The notes: generated by a model not told the origin, from the sequence alone. 64,000 nt of DNA from Macrosoma leucophasiata (GCA_036365455.1 JAWQUS010000002.1:6076001-6140000); one strand, 5' to 3'. Counted from the stretch's first letter, positions 50,683-61,424 are shown. Numbers and translations: made by a program.

Positions 50683-51474
50683 CCCACGACTCGCCGGTTA
50701 CGTTTGTACGCCACCTGTTACGAGTACGGCCCATGGACTCGTAACAGGTGGCGAACCTGTTGCCATCTCCGGGCACATTACCAAACTTCGAGGTACTGGG
50801 AAACTTCCAGAAAATGGAAAAAGCCCAATAGAACCAGAGATAAAGGATTTTAAACCGTTATCTCTGATATTCCCCGACCCGGGAATCGAACCCAGGAACT
50901 CCAGCGTAGTAGTAGTGGCCTGCTTCGACTACGCTACTGAGGCAGTTAAAAGTAGGTGTATTTTTTTATCGAAAATAATATCGCGTATCAACCCGGTTTT
51001 AAAATGTGTGTTGAAGGTTGAAGTTGTCAACAATTATGTTTACCAAACAGTCCAGCTAGGTAAATCCAACTTTGAGAAAGAGATCAGTCTTCGAATCCAA
51101 CTCGATTCGGCAGCGCTCGGGGAGCTACGATACATCTTTTCGTCCGACTTACCGCAGTGTCTCAATAAAAAGGTCTATGACCTGTGTGTGTTGCCACATA
51201 GATCTAAAAATTGCATCAAAATGTGGAGATCATAGCATAGCATATTTATAATAATACCAGCTGTTGCTTGCGGCTTCGCCCGGGTCAAAATTTTTCCTGA
51301 ATTTTCTATAAGCCTCACGGAGCCCGAGACCTTTCCAACGAATGCAAAACCGTGGAAATCGGTTCGTGCGTTCTGGAGTTATAGCGTCAGGAAGGAAAAC
51401 CCGACTTATTTTTATATTATAGATTTTACTGTGATGAAATTGTAACTAATAAATTATCATAAAACCTATAAATC
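50681..51474 (-). repeat. Right arm of 0.8-kb inverted repeat
   Basis: Mirror of 48871-49668, with a SINE family 2 part at 50681-50947 (including the same hairpin insertion) and a Helitron-like part at 51257-51423. A 10-bp block ACGGAGCCCG is in the same plus-strand orientation in both arms, so it is inverted relative to the rest. Confidence 0.9.
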
Positions 51475-51700
51475 GCGAATTAATTTTGCCCATACCAATT
51501 TCATCCTTTATTTTTTTGCGACAAAACAAAAAGCCTTCGCATTTCATCCCGGAAACAATCGAACCAATAAATAACATGGGACAAAAACCGTTCGGAATTA
51601 CACGCGTTGGGTTAATTACAGGACATTTACGCGTTCGCCAATATGTTCTATAATGTTTATAAATTATATCGTTAACCAATTTTATTGATACTTACTTAAT
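51475..51700. repeat. Dispersed repeat paired with 53757-53960
   Basis: AATTTTGCCCATAC, TTTCATCC, ACATCCCGGAAACAAT-like and AATAAATAACAT blocks in the same order and orientation. A shorter related piece is at about 52508-52590. Confidence 0.6.
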
Positions 51701-51730
51701 CACATGACATCATTGCGACAAAAAACTTTT

Positions 51731-51992
51731 TTTTTTGTAAAGGAAGTGGTACACAAGCATGCTGTTCATATTGATGTTAAGTGATGACTGCAGCCTATAG
51801 ACACCCACACAAAGACCAAGGTCAAAATGAAGATGCGTTACCACTCCTGAGGCCTAAGGTGTTATGCCTCTGTGCCGGAAATTACAGGGCCGTACATTAC
51901 CACCTAACTGGAACACGATAGTGCTGAACACTACCATTAAGCGGCAAGTATATTAGGTATCTACGGTCGCGAGCTCCGTCACTGGAGCCCTA
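51731..51992 (-). mobile_element. SINE family 1
   Basis: Minus-strand copy with most of the body. The head is shortened near CTCCAGTGACGGAGCTCGCG and joins GACCGTAGATACC. Confidence 0.8.
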
Positions 51993-51994
51993 TG

Positions 51995-52750
51995 CGTCAT
52001 ACTCGTGAACGGGTGCTGTTTGTGGGGACTGGTCTGTTGTGATTTGCGGGTGTTATTTTCTATCACGATATTAAGCTGTTGATGGGTATTTGCATATGTG
52101 TTTATATGCAAATATTTATATGCCATGGACGTTCACATTATCTTTATTTCATTTAATGATATTTCTTTTAAATCTAAGGTTTTGACAAAAGAGCAACACG
52201 CTGAGTTTGTTGGGTAGCGGAGTTCTTCTCAGTGGTGCCTGCACTTGGAACTCTGCTAAGTGAATGACTATGATTATGACAAACAGATTTTTCATTTTCT
52301 TCTATGAAGGAATTGAAAAATTTGATGATTCACGTATCGGTTAAATATTATTATTAAATTGGTATTTATTAATACCTATTGAATTATTATTATAAGTCAT
52401 TCTCTCTAGGTAGCTTATAACCCGGCAATGCAAAAGTGTCCTTGTAGACCAATTTGAAATAAATGATTTGAATTTTTTAACTTTATTAAAATTAGGGAAA
52501 AAAACGCACCATAAATAATATGGGATGATAACTCATCAGAAAACCTCGATTACGCGTCTGGTGAACCATCATATGTTTTTGTTTTCTTGAAATACACTAG
52601 TGACCTTTAGGTAAACTGGAATCACACGGGTATTGTTCAATATTGTCATGTGTTACTATTGTTTTATCATAAATAAGATGTGCCCACGACTTCGTCCATG
52701 TACATACTGAACTGTTAATCACAGCTAGTTTAAATTAAATACGTGCATGT
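51995..52750. other. Mostly unrecognised
   Basis: A Helitron-like 3' motif (GACGAAGTCGTGGGCACA on the minus strand) lies at about 52680-52700. Otherwise AT-rich. Confidence 0.4.
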
Positions 52751-52755
52751 AAGAA

Positions 52756-52978
52756 CGAAGCGCGCATGGCCCGGCGGCTGGTGTAGATCATAAGTGATAA
52801 GTGATCTATTCGGTTAAGCGCTACGGGCGCGGTCGGGTAGTGTGATGGGTGACCAATAGTGGCAAATTAAATGCGCGTTTCCGTGCTTCGGAGGGCACGG
52901 TAAGCCGTCGGTCCCGGTTGCTATCGATAGATAGCAGTCGTTAAACCTTGTCCGAGGCGGTTTGAAAACATCCGACAG
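52756..52978 (+). mobile_element. SINE family 4 (5S-derived), cut by minisatellite
   Basis: GAAGCGCGCATGGCCCGGCG, the 5S-like GGGCGCGGTCGGGTAGTGTG and GATGGGTGACC, then AGCCGTCGGTCCCGGTTGCT. It ends at GAAAACATCCGACAGCG, where the complete 23.4-kb copy continues for about 165 bp. There the minisatellite begins. Confidence 0.85.
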
Positions 52979-53250
52979 CGTCGGCACGCTGGACGTCGGG
53001 ACGCTGGACGTCGGTACGCTCGATGTCAAAACGCTGGGCGTTGGGACGCTGCGCGTCGGCACGCTGTGCGTCGAGACGTTCGACGTCGGGACGCTGGGCG
53101 TCGGGACGTTCAAAGTCGGGACACTGGCGTCGTGACGCTAGCGTCAGGACGCTGGGCTTTGGGACGCTGGGCGTCGGGACGCTGGGCGTCGGGACGTTCG
53201 AAGTCGGGACAGTGGCGTCGTGACGCTGGCGTCGGGACGCTAGGCGTGCC
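52979..53250 (+). repeat. 15-bp GC-rich minisatellite, block 1
   Basis: About 18 units of GGGACGCTGGGCGTC and variants (CTGGACGTC, TTCGAAGTC, CTGTGCGTC). Left boundary is the 5S-SINE, right boundary the Helitron-like repeat in minus orientation. Confidence 0.95.
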
Positions 53251-53255
53251 CAGGC

Positions 53256-53470
53256 TGTTCCCAGTGTTGTACATCAAACATTAAAGTGTAATTATACCAA
53301 GTTTCATCGTAATCGGATCAGTCGTTTTTGTGTGATACTTGAACAAACAGATTTTTTTATTTAAAATTTTTTTCTAATCACCTATTTGTGTTCGGTATCG
53401 ATCTAGTAACATCCCCTGGTATTTATTTTTTCAATATTTTCAATGTACAGAATTAACACTTCTACAGTTT
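53256..53470 (-). mobile_element. Helitron-like repeat, cut at AACACTGGG
   Basis: Minus-strand homologue of 41450-41712, with ACTAGATCGATACCGAACAC. It ends next to the minisatellite at the same internal point as the copy at 54796-55020. Confidence 0.65.
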
Positions 53471-53479
53471 TATATAAGT

Positions 53480-54640
53480 TAAAAAAGTGATATTAAAAGG
53501 TACATTTTGAAAAACTTATTCTTAAAAAAATCAAAAAAAGCTTCATTTTCTATTAATTTTAATTTCCTTTTTTTTAATAAATGGTTTACTACATTTTAGT
53601 TATGTTTGATAATTTTAATCGATAAACTATGATGTCGGCTAGTCAATTAACAAAAATAATGAAGAAAGATGTAAAAACTTAGGAAATATCGTAAAGCAAC
53701 TGCAGCACGGCACGCGTAGTTACCAAAAAAACGTCACTTATCTCTGGGACACACTGCAGATATAAATCACGCATTAATTTTGCCCATACTAATTTCATCC
53801 CTTCATTTTTTTCGACAAAACAAAATACCCTTGCATTACATCCCGGAAACAATAGCATCAATAAATAACATAGGATAAAATCCGTGCGGAAAACCTCGAT
53901 CAATTACACTCGTCTGGTTAATCACAGTACGCTTTGGCGTTAGCCGAATATGTTATCTAGTATATATACAACCTGGCTTTTTATAATAGATATCCCAAAA
54001 GTAACGCAAGCCTTAAATGAAATCGAAATCGCGTTTTTGAATTTTTTATACGTAAAAGTCTAGCACATTCTTTATGGTTTTGATGGAAAGTCTTTTATCA
54101 TTTCCATTACCATTTTGCATGCGGCAGAATTTTATTGATACAGCTTCTTTACAGCGCGAGTGGTTGTAGGCTTATAATCATTCTACTTCATATAGCCCCA
54201 CAAAAAAAAAACAAGAAGTGTCTGAAACCCACAGCGGCTAAGGACCTAGAGGCCTGTCCTGGTTGCAGAAACAAGAAAGTATATTGTTAGTAAAATTTTA
54301 GTGTTTTTGAAATATTGTTCAACATAAAAACGTATTGTTCAAACGTGTACCACTCCATTTTTAGTATCCCTAAGCTTATCAGCTATCAAATGACTATTTT
54401 TTTAATGCTACAAATGGGTAACTGTACCAATGATAGCAAAATTTAATTTTGTGTTGTATGTGGGACATGCTATATTTTAACTAATACTCTGGGACAAGAT
54501 TTCTTAACGCCAAATAAAGTATGCATATACAATACATATTCTCTGGTGGGAGTCAGTTTGATCACGAATATATCTACTAATGTGTTTGTATTCCTCTGAA
54601 CTGGCCTATGATGGTGAATGAGTCAATTTTACAATTAAAT
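53480..54640. other. Mostly unrecognised; repeat at 53757-53960
   Basis: 53757-53960 is the direct partner of 51475-51700. The rest is AT-rich with no supported gene. Confidence 0.4.
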
Positions 54641-54733
54641 ACCATCAGTAACGTAAACATTACCATGTAGAACAGAAGAGGCAGATGGAGGTCTTACCTG
54701 TAAAAAACAGAAAAGAGTAATATTATTTTTCAT
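54641..54733 (-). CDS. Weak candidate exon (two alternative readings)
   Basis: Minus strand: CTTTTCTGTTTTTTACAG is a strong acceptor-like tract. The following frame (54697 downwards) is open as VRPPSASSVLHGNVYVTDG before TAA. Alternatively CAG-GTAAGA is a consensus donor after a 12-codon ATG frame (54733-54698, MKNNITLFCFLQ), resembling the start of a signal peptide. The two readings exclude each other and neither has other support. Confidence 0.15.
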
Positions 54734-54795
54734 TATAAATCCAATAGATTCATAAAATAATCATAAGAAAGCCAGATCCTCAAACTTAGCAGTAA

Positions 54796-55020
54796 TCTAT
54801 ACTTATAATAAAACTGTAGAAGTGTGAATTATGTACACTAAAAATATAAAAAAAAAACCAGGGGATGTTACTAGATCGATACCGAACACAAATATGTGAT
54901 TTAAAAAAATTTTGTCTGTCTGCCTGTCTGCCTGTCTGTATGCTTGAAGCATCACACAAACGATAACGATGAAACTTGATATAATTATACTTTAACCTTT
55001 ATCGCACAACACTGGGTACT
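54796..55020 (+). mobile_element. Helitron-like repeat, cut at AACACTGGG
   Basis: TCTATACTTATAATAAAACT start, ACTAGATCGATACCGAACAC, (CTGT)n. It ends ACAACACTGGGTACTTTTCC just before minisatellite block 2. Confidence 0.65.
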
Positions 55021-55030
55021 TTTCCTGGGT

Positions 55031-55648
55031 CCCGATGTCGAGCGTCCCGACGCCCAGCGTCCCGACGCCCAGCATCCCGACGTCGAGCGTCCCGACGCCC
55101 ACCGTCCCGACGCCCAGCGTCCCGACGCCGAGCGTCCCGATGTCAAGCGTCCCGACGCCAAGCGTCCCGATGCCGAGCGTCCCGACGCCGAGCGTCCCGA
55201 CGCCCAGTGTCCCGACGCCCGGCGTCCCGACGCCCAGCGTCCCGATGTCGAGCGTCGGGACGCTGGGCGTCGGGACGCTGGGCGTCGGCACGCTGTGCGT
55301 CGAGACGTTCGACGTCGGGACGCTGGGCGTTGAGACGTTTGACGTCGAGACACTGGGCGTCGGGACGTACAAAGTCGGGACGCTGGGCGTCAGGACGCTG
55401 GGCGTCAGGACGATGGGCTTTGGGACGCTGGGCGTCGGGACGCTGGACGTCGGGACGTTCGAAGTCGGGACACTGGCGTCGTGACGCTGGCGTCGGGACG
55501 CTGGGCGTCGGGACGCTGGGCGTCGGGACGCTGGGTGTCTTGACGCTGGGCGTCGAGACGCCGGGCGTCGAAACGTTCGACGCCGGCACGCTGGGCTTCG
55601 GGACGCTGGGCGTCGGGACGCTGGGCGTCGGGACACTGGGCGTCGCGA
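55031..55648. repeat. 15-bp minisatellite, block 2, with orientation switch
   Basis: About 41 units. Up to about 55254 the plus strand reads CGTCCCGACGCCCAG; from there it reads CTGGGCGTCGGGACG. The switch is at GATGTCGAGCGTCGGGA. All six frames of the unit lack stop codons, so long open frames (up to about 230 codons) are not evidence of a gene. Confidence 0.95.
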
Positions 55649-55961
55649 CGAAAAACCCGCCGAGTGCGAGTTGAACTCGTGCACGAAGGGTTCCGTACAA
55701 TGGCATAAAAATTACGTTTGTTGGCAGGTAATATACAACAAAAGACCTTAAATTTCTGTGAAAATTTTAAGCGTCTACCGTTATTAAATTCGAGTAAAAA
55801 ATGTTCAAAAAAGAAACACGTTTATTGTATCCCCCCTTGGACACCTTAATATTTTCATTTTCTTATTTTTAATATTTAATTTTGTCGTTATAGCGACAAT
55901 TTATAGCGATATTATATATTATATTATATATTATATACGATATTATATAGCGAATATTATA
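55649..55961 (-). mobile_element. Q loop: transposon remnant between opposed minisatellites
   Basis: Reverse complement of 60728-61042. It includes TACGGAACCCTTCGTGCACG, the TGTCGCTATAACGACAAAAT block known from 41905-42240, and an (AT)-rich palindromic patch at 55895-55960. Confidence 0.8.
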
Positions 55962-56816
55962 GCGACGCCCAGCGTCCCGACGCCCAGCATCCCGACGTCG
56001 AGCGTCCCGACGCCCAGCGTCCCGACGCCGAGCGTCCCGATGTCAAGCGTCCCGACGCCAAGCGTCCCGATGCCGAGCGTCCCGACGCCGAGCGTCCCGA
56101 CGCCCAGCGTCCCGACGCCGAGCGTCCCGACGCCCAGCGTCCCGACGCCCAGCGTTCCGATGCCGAGCGTCCCGACGCCCAGCATCCCGACGTCGAGCGT
56201 CCCGACGCCCAGCGTCCCGACGCCCAGCGTCCCGACGCCCAGCGTCCCGACGCCCAGCGTCCTGACGCCGAGCGGCCCGATGTCAAGCGTCCCGACGCCA
56301 AGTGTCCCGATGCCGAGCGTCCCAACGCCGAGCGTCCCGACGCCCAGCGTCCCGATGCCGAGCGTCCCAACGCCGAGCGTCCCGACGCCCAGCGTCCCGA
56401 CGCCCAGCGTTTCGACGTCCAGCGTCTCGACGCCGAACGTCCCGACGTCGAGCAACCCGACGCCCAACGTCCTGACGCCAACGTCCCGACGCCCAGCGTC
56501 CCGACGCCGAGCGTCCCGACGCCAAGCGTCCCGATGCCGAGCGTCCCGACGCCGAACGTCCCGACGTCCAGCGTCCCGACGCCGAACGTCCCGACGCCGA
56601 GCGTCCCGACGCCCAGCGTCCCGACGCCGAGCGTCCCGACGTCGAGCGTGCCGGCGTCGAACGTTTCGACGCCCGGCGTCTCGACGCCCAGCGTCAAGAC
56701 ACCCAGCGTCCCGACGCCCAGCGTCCCGACGCCCAGCGTCCCGACGCCAGCGTCACGACGCCAGTGTCCCGACTTCGAACGTCCCGACGTCCAGCGTCCC
56801 GACGCCCAGCGTCCCA
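55962..56816 (-). repeat. 15-bp minisatellite, block 3
   Basis: About 57 units, plus strand CGTCCCGACGCCCAG. 56648-56816 is a direct copy of 61100-61268 and the inverse of about 55422-55590, so blocks share a higher-order order of variants. It mirrors 60056-60727 apart from a 15-bp (one unit) length difference. Confidence 0.95.
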
Positions 56817-57228
56817 ATGTATTGTATACGCTTTCTTTTTTCATTGTGTTTAAAGAACAATAAAGCAGTCTGCCTGCTGGTCTTGTAAATGATATGCACC
56901 AATGTGCAGCTTTAATATTTTTCATGCCGAACAATTGATGAATGTAAAAAAACTCGTCAAATATTTCATTGGATTTAAAAATACTATATTGGAATGAATC
57001 TCACACTGCCTATTACTTCACGGAAAAAACAAGCAGCATGCTATGTTATAAATAAAAATCAGCCGCGTTAACCTAACTTTATCCAACTGTATCTTCCCAA
57101 GACAGTCAAAAGATCTTTCACTCACAGTAATCGTCCTCACGACACGGGGTCAAAGTGACAATAGTGGGGCAAGGGCATCGTAAATATCGGTCTTTTCCCC
57201 GTCGTAGTTCATTTTATTTTTACGATAG
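56817..57228. other. Left part of S segment, nothing recognised
   Basis: AT-rich. Its mirror would lie beyond the window end at 64000. Confidence 0.4.
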
Positions 57229-57667
57229 AACAGGTTTTTTTTGCGTGGGTTTCAATAAAAACTAAGTGATTGATGCTTTGCGAGAGCTTTTCGTATTTTT
57301 GGTAGCTCTAATTGAAACTGGTTGAGAGGTGTTTAATGTTTTTTAGTACCTTAATACTGGGATCAGTTCTACTTTTACAAAATAAATTATTGTTAGAAAG
57401 GCTCATTGTTATCGACGTTTATCGACACGAGGACACGTTGGGAGGTTGGCAACGGTCCCTGATATTAGACTTTTTAAAGGTCACGGAAAAACAATACTAC
57501 ACTTATGATTAAATTGGAATGTAGTCATGTCCGTTAACTGCGCTGGAGTGAGGAGGAATGCTTTTGAATGCTTGTAAGTTCTTACTTACCTCAACTATTT
57601 AACTGACTGTAAGTAACTTGACTGGCATACCTAATAAATAATCGACTGACTATATATTATACTAACT

Positions 57668-57755
57668 TTTACGCTGCTTAAATAAATACGAATACGAAAT
57701 ATCGTTTTACTTGACACTGGCAATAAGCGTAATAGCGATGCCATAAACTAAAAAA
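57668..57755 (+). repeat. Dispersed repeat end shared with 15617-15705
   Basis: TACGAAATATCGTTTTACTT and GTAATAGCGATGCCATAA with an A-run. Confidence 0.55.
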
Positions 57756-57769
57756 AAAAACTTTTAACA

Positions 57770-57935
57770 AGCCATTTGGTCCAGCGACGTGAGACGACCG
57801 TTTTAACCGAGGCTCACGGTTTTGATCCACGTACCGGGACCAATATTTCTGTGGCCTACAGATATTTGTTTCGGGTCTGAGTGTTTGTGTATGTGTTTAT
57901 ACCTAGTGTGGGGCTGTGAGTACACTCACAGCGTA
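57770..57935 (+). mobile_element. SINE family 3 (tRNA-derived)
   Basis: Head CCATTTGGTCCAGCGACGTG with GTTTTGATCCACGTACCGGG in the B-box place, linker ACCAATATTTCTGTGGCC, then GGGTCTGAGTGTTTGTGTAT. Confidence 0.7.
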
Positions 57936-58309
57936 TTTTTTTATCTATTGCAGAGTTTAATTTCGCTGCAAGACTCAATTGGTAGTAAACCAAAAACCCA
58001 TAGTACGTGGAGTGAGCTCGCGGATACGACCATCCAGATAAGTTCAATTAAGATCGGCCTTCGGATACAATTTCATTTTGTCGCACCTACGTACAGTAAA
58101 GTCAGCAAAAAAAATATATATATATTTTTGTTAACTACTTTATATACTCGAAGTAATAAATTGAAGGCATTGGACGACTCCTATCGCCCTCTAGTGGGAG
58201 AGAATTCTTCCGCTTGTGCTGTCAGTTAACTGAACTATGGCAGTCAAAGCATTCCAATTGGAAAGTAGTAAATATGGTATATTCTCCCCTAATGTAACCA
58301 ACACTGTTG

Positions 58310-58363
58310 TCTTTGAGGAATATTTTGTCCAGTACTAGATGTCTATCAGTTAGATGATGATGA
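58310..58363 (+). mobile_element. RTE-like LINE tail fragment
   Basis: TTTTGTCCAGTACTAGATGT, CTATCAGTTAGATGATGATG: the same 3' end as 1447-1560. Confidence 0.45.
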
Positions 58364-58662
58364 CCACATTATATACATACTTAGAATTAAACTGTCTGAG
58401 GTGGCACATGTGTGACACCCGATTGGAATGAAGTTCCTCTTCAACTTCTAATGAATCACTTTCACAATCCATTGCTTAAAGCTTGTCAGAAAATAAATCA
58501 AAATTTTTAAAAATATTAAAAATAACTAAGAGAGATGATTTATTTGATGAGTTTTTTTCACATACACACGACAAAACAATGTGCGCGTACATAGCAGATG
58601 CGCGCGTCGCGTGGCTTGTCACTGTTTCTCGTACGCAGTTTCATACTGTTTTTGTTCCATGC

Positions 58663-58901
58663 AGCTCAAGGACGTAGGCTCCACCGTTTTACCTAATCTA
58701 TCTGCCGCCAAAAATGTTCAGCACTGTCGTGTGCCGGTTAGATGGTAAACTATCACAAATATATAACAACTAAGATGTCAGGGGTGGCAACGCATCTGCA
58801 TTTAGACTCTGGTCCTTGTGTTAGTGTCTATAGGCTGCAATTATCACTTAACATCAATGTGAACTGCATGCTTGTTTGCCATCTTCATTACATAAAAAAA
58901 T
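58663..58901 (+). mobile_element. SINE family 1, head shortened
   Basis: From CAGCTCAAGGACGTAGGCTC through TGTTCAGCACTGTCGTG to the A-run. Mirrored at 62328-62566. Confidence 0.7.
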
Positions 58902-59601
58902 AAAATATGAAGGTATTAAGCAATATGCTTACAATACTATTTATTACTCGCTAATAAATATAATAGCTCTGTGCGTACATTTGAAAATCATATTATACTC
59001 ATAGTAAACGTTTTTGCTGACGCTGTCACACGTAGGGATCAATATTGGGTGTTAATGAACTATCTGAGCGACCCGATGCTTGGTATAACAAATTATATTC
59101 CACGCTTAATTGGAATTTTCCCTGTTTTCCCACAGGTACTTAATATTTTCAGTCATTCGTCATATGCATTGAGTATGATCATATTACCAGGCAGATGGTG
59201 GATTGCTTAATGTAAAATAATGGAGAATTGTTGCTTTAAGCTTTGATAAAAATAGTTAAATATCAACCCAGAAGTTACATACTTTTTTTTTAGTTAGACA
59301 ATAAATAAATACATTTATTTATTTGTTTATTAGGTACACCAACAGGTTACATGTTCACATTGAATAGAAAAAATAATAGTTAACAATTGATGTGACATAT
59401 CTAGCATGCAACCCAATTACAGGTGAACACAACATTTATTGATGTAAACATCTAAATGTGTTATAAACTTAACTAATTATATTTTAATACTTATATTATT
59501 TTAATTTGAATGGGATGGATTTTTACAGTGATAAGATGACTGCAGTTTATTTTTAAATTTAGTTAGAGAGTCATGGTGGATATCCAGATCACACTTGCTA
59601 C

Positions 59602-59719
59602 GTATTTGCTACAATAGCGCTGCCATCGGCGTCGGGACGCTGGGCGTCGGGTAAATGGAAAGTGTACAGCGAACGCTGCAAATAAAGTTTGTAGTATTTG
59701 CTACAATAGCGCTGCCATC
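59602..59719 (+). repeat. 26-bp direct repeat flanking a two-unit minisatellite seed
   Basis: GTATTTGCTACAATAGCGCT...CATC at 59602-59627 recurs at 59694-59719. Between them are 24 bp of minisatellite (59628-59651, GGCGTCGGGACGCTGGGCGT...) and 42 bp of other sequence. Mirrored at 61510-61627. Confidence 0.9.
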
Positions 59720-59804
59720 ACAACATGCAAATTAACATGTTGTATAGTAAGTGAAGTTTTCTGAATTCAAAATTAAAAATCTTTTCACGGTTCCGTCACG
59801 ATGG

Positions 59805-60727
59805 AGACGTCGGGACGCTCGGCGTCGGGACGCTGGGCGTCGGGTCGCTGGGCGTCGGGTAGCTGGGCGTCGGGTCGCTGGGCGTCGGGACGCTGGGCGT
59901 CGGGACGCTGGGCGTCGGGACGCTGGGCGTCGGGACGCTGGGCGTCGGGACGCTGGGCGTCGGGACGCTGGGCGTCGGGACGCTGGGCGTCGGGACGCTG
60001 GGCGTCGGGACGCTCGACGTCGGGACGCTCGACGTCGGGACGCTCGACGTCGGGACGCTCGACGTCGGGACGCTCGGCGTCGGGACGCTGGGCGTCGGGA
60101 CGCTCGGCGTCGGGACGTTCGGCGTCGGGACGCTGGACGTCGGGACGTTCGGCGTCGGGACGCTCGGCATCGGGACGCTTGGCGTCGGGACGCTCGGCGT
60201 CGGGACGCTGGGCGTCGGGACGTTGGCGTCAGGACGTTGGGCGTCGGGTTGCTCGACGTCGGGACGTTCGGCGTCGAGACGCTGGACGTCGAAACGCTGG
60301 GCGTCGGGACGCTGGGCGTCGGGACGCTCGGCGTTGGGACGCTCGGCATCGGGACGCTGGGCGTCGGGACGCTCGGCGTTGGGACGCTCGGCATCGGGAC
60401 ACTTGGCGTCGGGACGCTTGACATCGGGCCGCTCGGCGTCAGGACGCTGGGCGTCGGGACGCTGGGCGTCGGGACGCTGGGCGTCGGGACGCTCGACGTC
60501 GGGATGCTGGGCGTCGGGACGCTCGGCATCGGAACGCTGGGCGTCGGGACGCTGGGCGTCGGGACGCTCGGCGTCGGGACGCTGGGCGTCGGGACGCTCG
60601 GCGTCGGGACGCTCGGCATCGGGACGCTTGGCGTCGGGACGCTTGACATCGGGACGCTCGGCGTCGGGACGCTGGGCGTCGGGACGCTCGACGTCGGGAT
60701 GCTGGGCGTCGGGACGCTGGGCGTCGC
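59805..60727 (+). repeat. 15-bp minisatellite, block 4
   Basis: About 62 units. Starts with near-pure GGGACGCTGGGCGTC (59880-60000), then four units with CTCGACGTC, then mixed variants (CTCGGCGTC, CTCGGCATC, CTTGACATC) in the same order as the inverse of block 3. Open frames of up to 331 codons run through it in several frames and are artefacts of the unit. Confidence 0.95.
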
Positions 60728-61042
60728 TATAATATTCGCTATATAATATCGTATATAATATATAATATAATATATAATATCGCTATAAATTGTCGCTATA
60801 ACGACAAAATTAAATATTAAAAATAAGAAAATGAAAATATTAAGGTGTCCAAGGGGGGATACAATAAACGTGTTTCTTTTTTGAACATTTTTTACTCGAA
60901 TTTAATAACGGTAGACGCTTAAAATTTTCACAGAAATTTAAGGTCTTTTGTTGTATATTACCTGCCAACAAACGTAATTTTTATGCCATTGTACGGAACC
61001 CTTCGTGCACGAGTTCAACTCGCACTCGGCGGGTTTTTCGTC
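60728..61042 (+). mobile_element. Q' loop: inverted copy of 55649-55961
   Basis: Position p pairs with 116689 minus p. Flanked on both sides by minisatellite in opposite orientation (GGGCGTCGC on the left, GCGACGCCC on the right). Confidence 0.9.
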
Positions 61043-61424
61043 GCGACGCCCAGTGTCCCGACGCCCAGCGTCCCGACGCCCAGCGTCCCGAAGCCCAGCG
61101 TGCCGGCGTCGAACGTTTCGACGCCCGGCGTCTCGACGCCCAGCGTCAAGACACCCAGCGTCCCGACGCCCAGCGTCCCGACGCCCAGCGTCCCGACGCC
61201 AGCGTCACGACGCCAGTGTCCCGACTTCGAACGTCCCGACGTCCAGCGTCCCGACGCCCAGCGTCCCAAAGCCCATCGTCCCGACGCCCAGCGTCCCGAC
61301 GCCCAGCGTCCCGACGCCCAGCGTCCCGACGCCCAGCGTCCCGACGCCCAGCGACCCGACGCCCAGCTACCCGACGCCCAGCGACCCGACGCCCAGCGTC
61401 CCGACGCCGAGCGTCCCGACGTCT
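61043..61424 (-). repeat. 15-bp minisatellite, block 5
   Basis: About 26 units, plus strand CGTCCCGACGCCCAG. The inner part mirrors block 2 (to about 61289/55400). The outer part mirrors the beginning of block 4 (61279-61424 against 59805-59950), so it is a mosaic of both. Confidence 0.95.

Larger units (their letters stand above)
57229..59950 (+). repeat. Left arm of 2.7-kb inverted repeat (S)
   Basis: Position p here pairs with position 121229 minus p, from 57229/64000 to about 59950/61279. In the parts compared, only single-base differences were found (for example near 58117 in an A/T run and near 59563). The arm includes the start of minisatellite block 4. No gene was recognised in it; a 135-codon frame at 57822 overlaps SINE family 3 and has no domain. 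Confidence 0.95.

Noticed and set aside
50915..51235. 107-codon open frame shared by both arms of the inverted repeat
   Set aside because: Presence in both arms comes from the duplication itself. No domain is recognised and part of the frame is SINE sequence.
59751..60746. 331-codon open frame (and 325- and 305-codon frames nearby) as protein genes
   Set aside because: They run entirely or mostly through a 15-bp repeat whose unit has no stop in any frame. Several frames on both strands are open at once and the predicted proteins are five-residue repeats.
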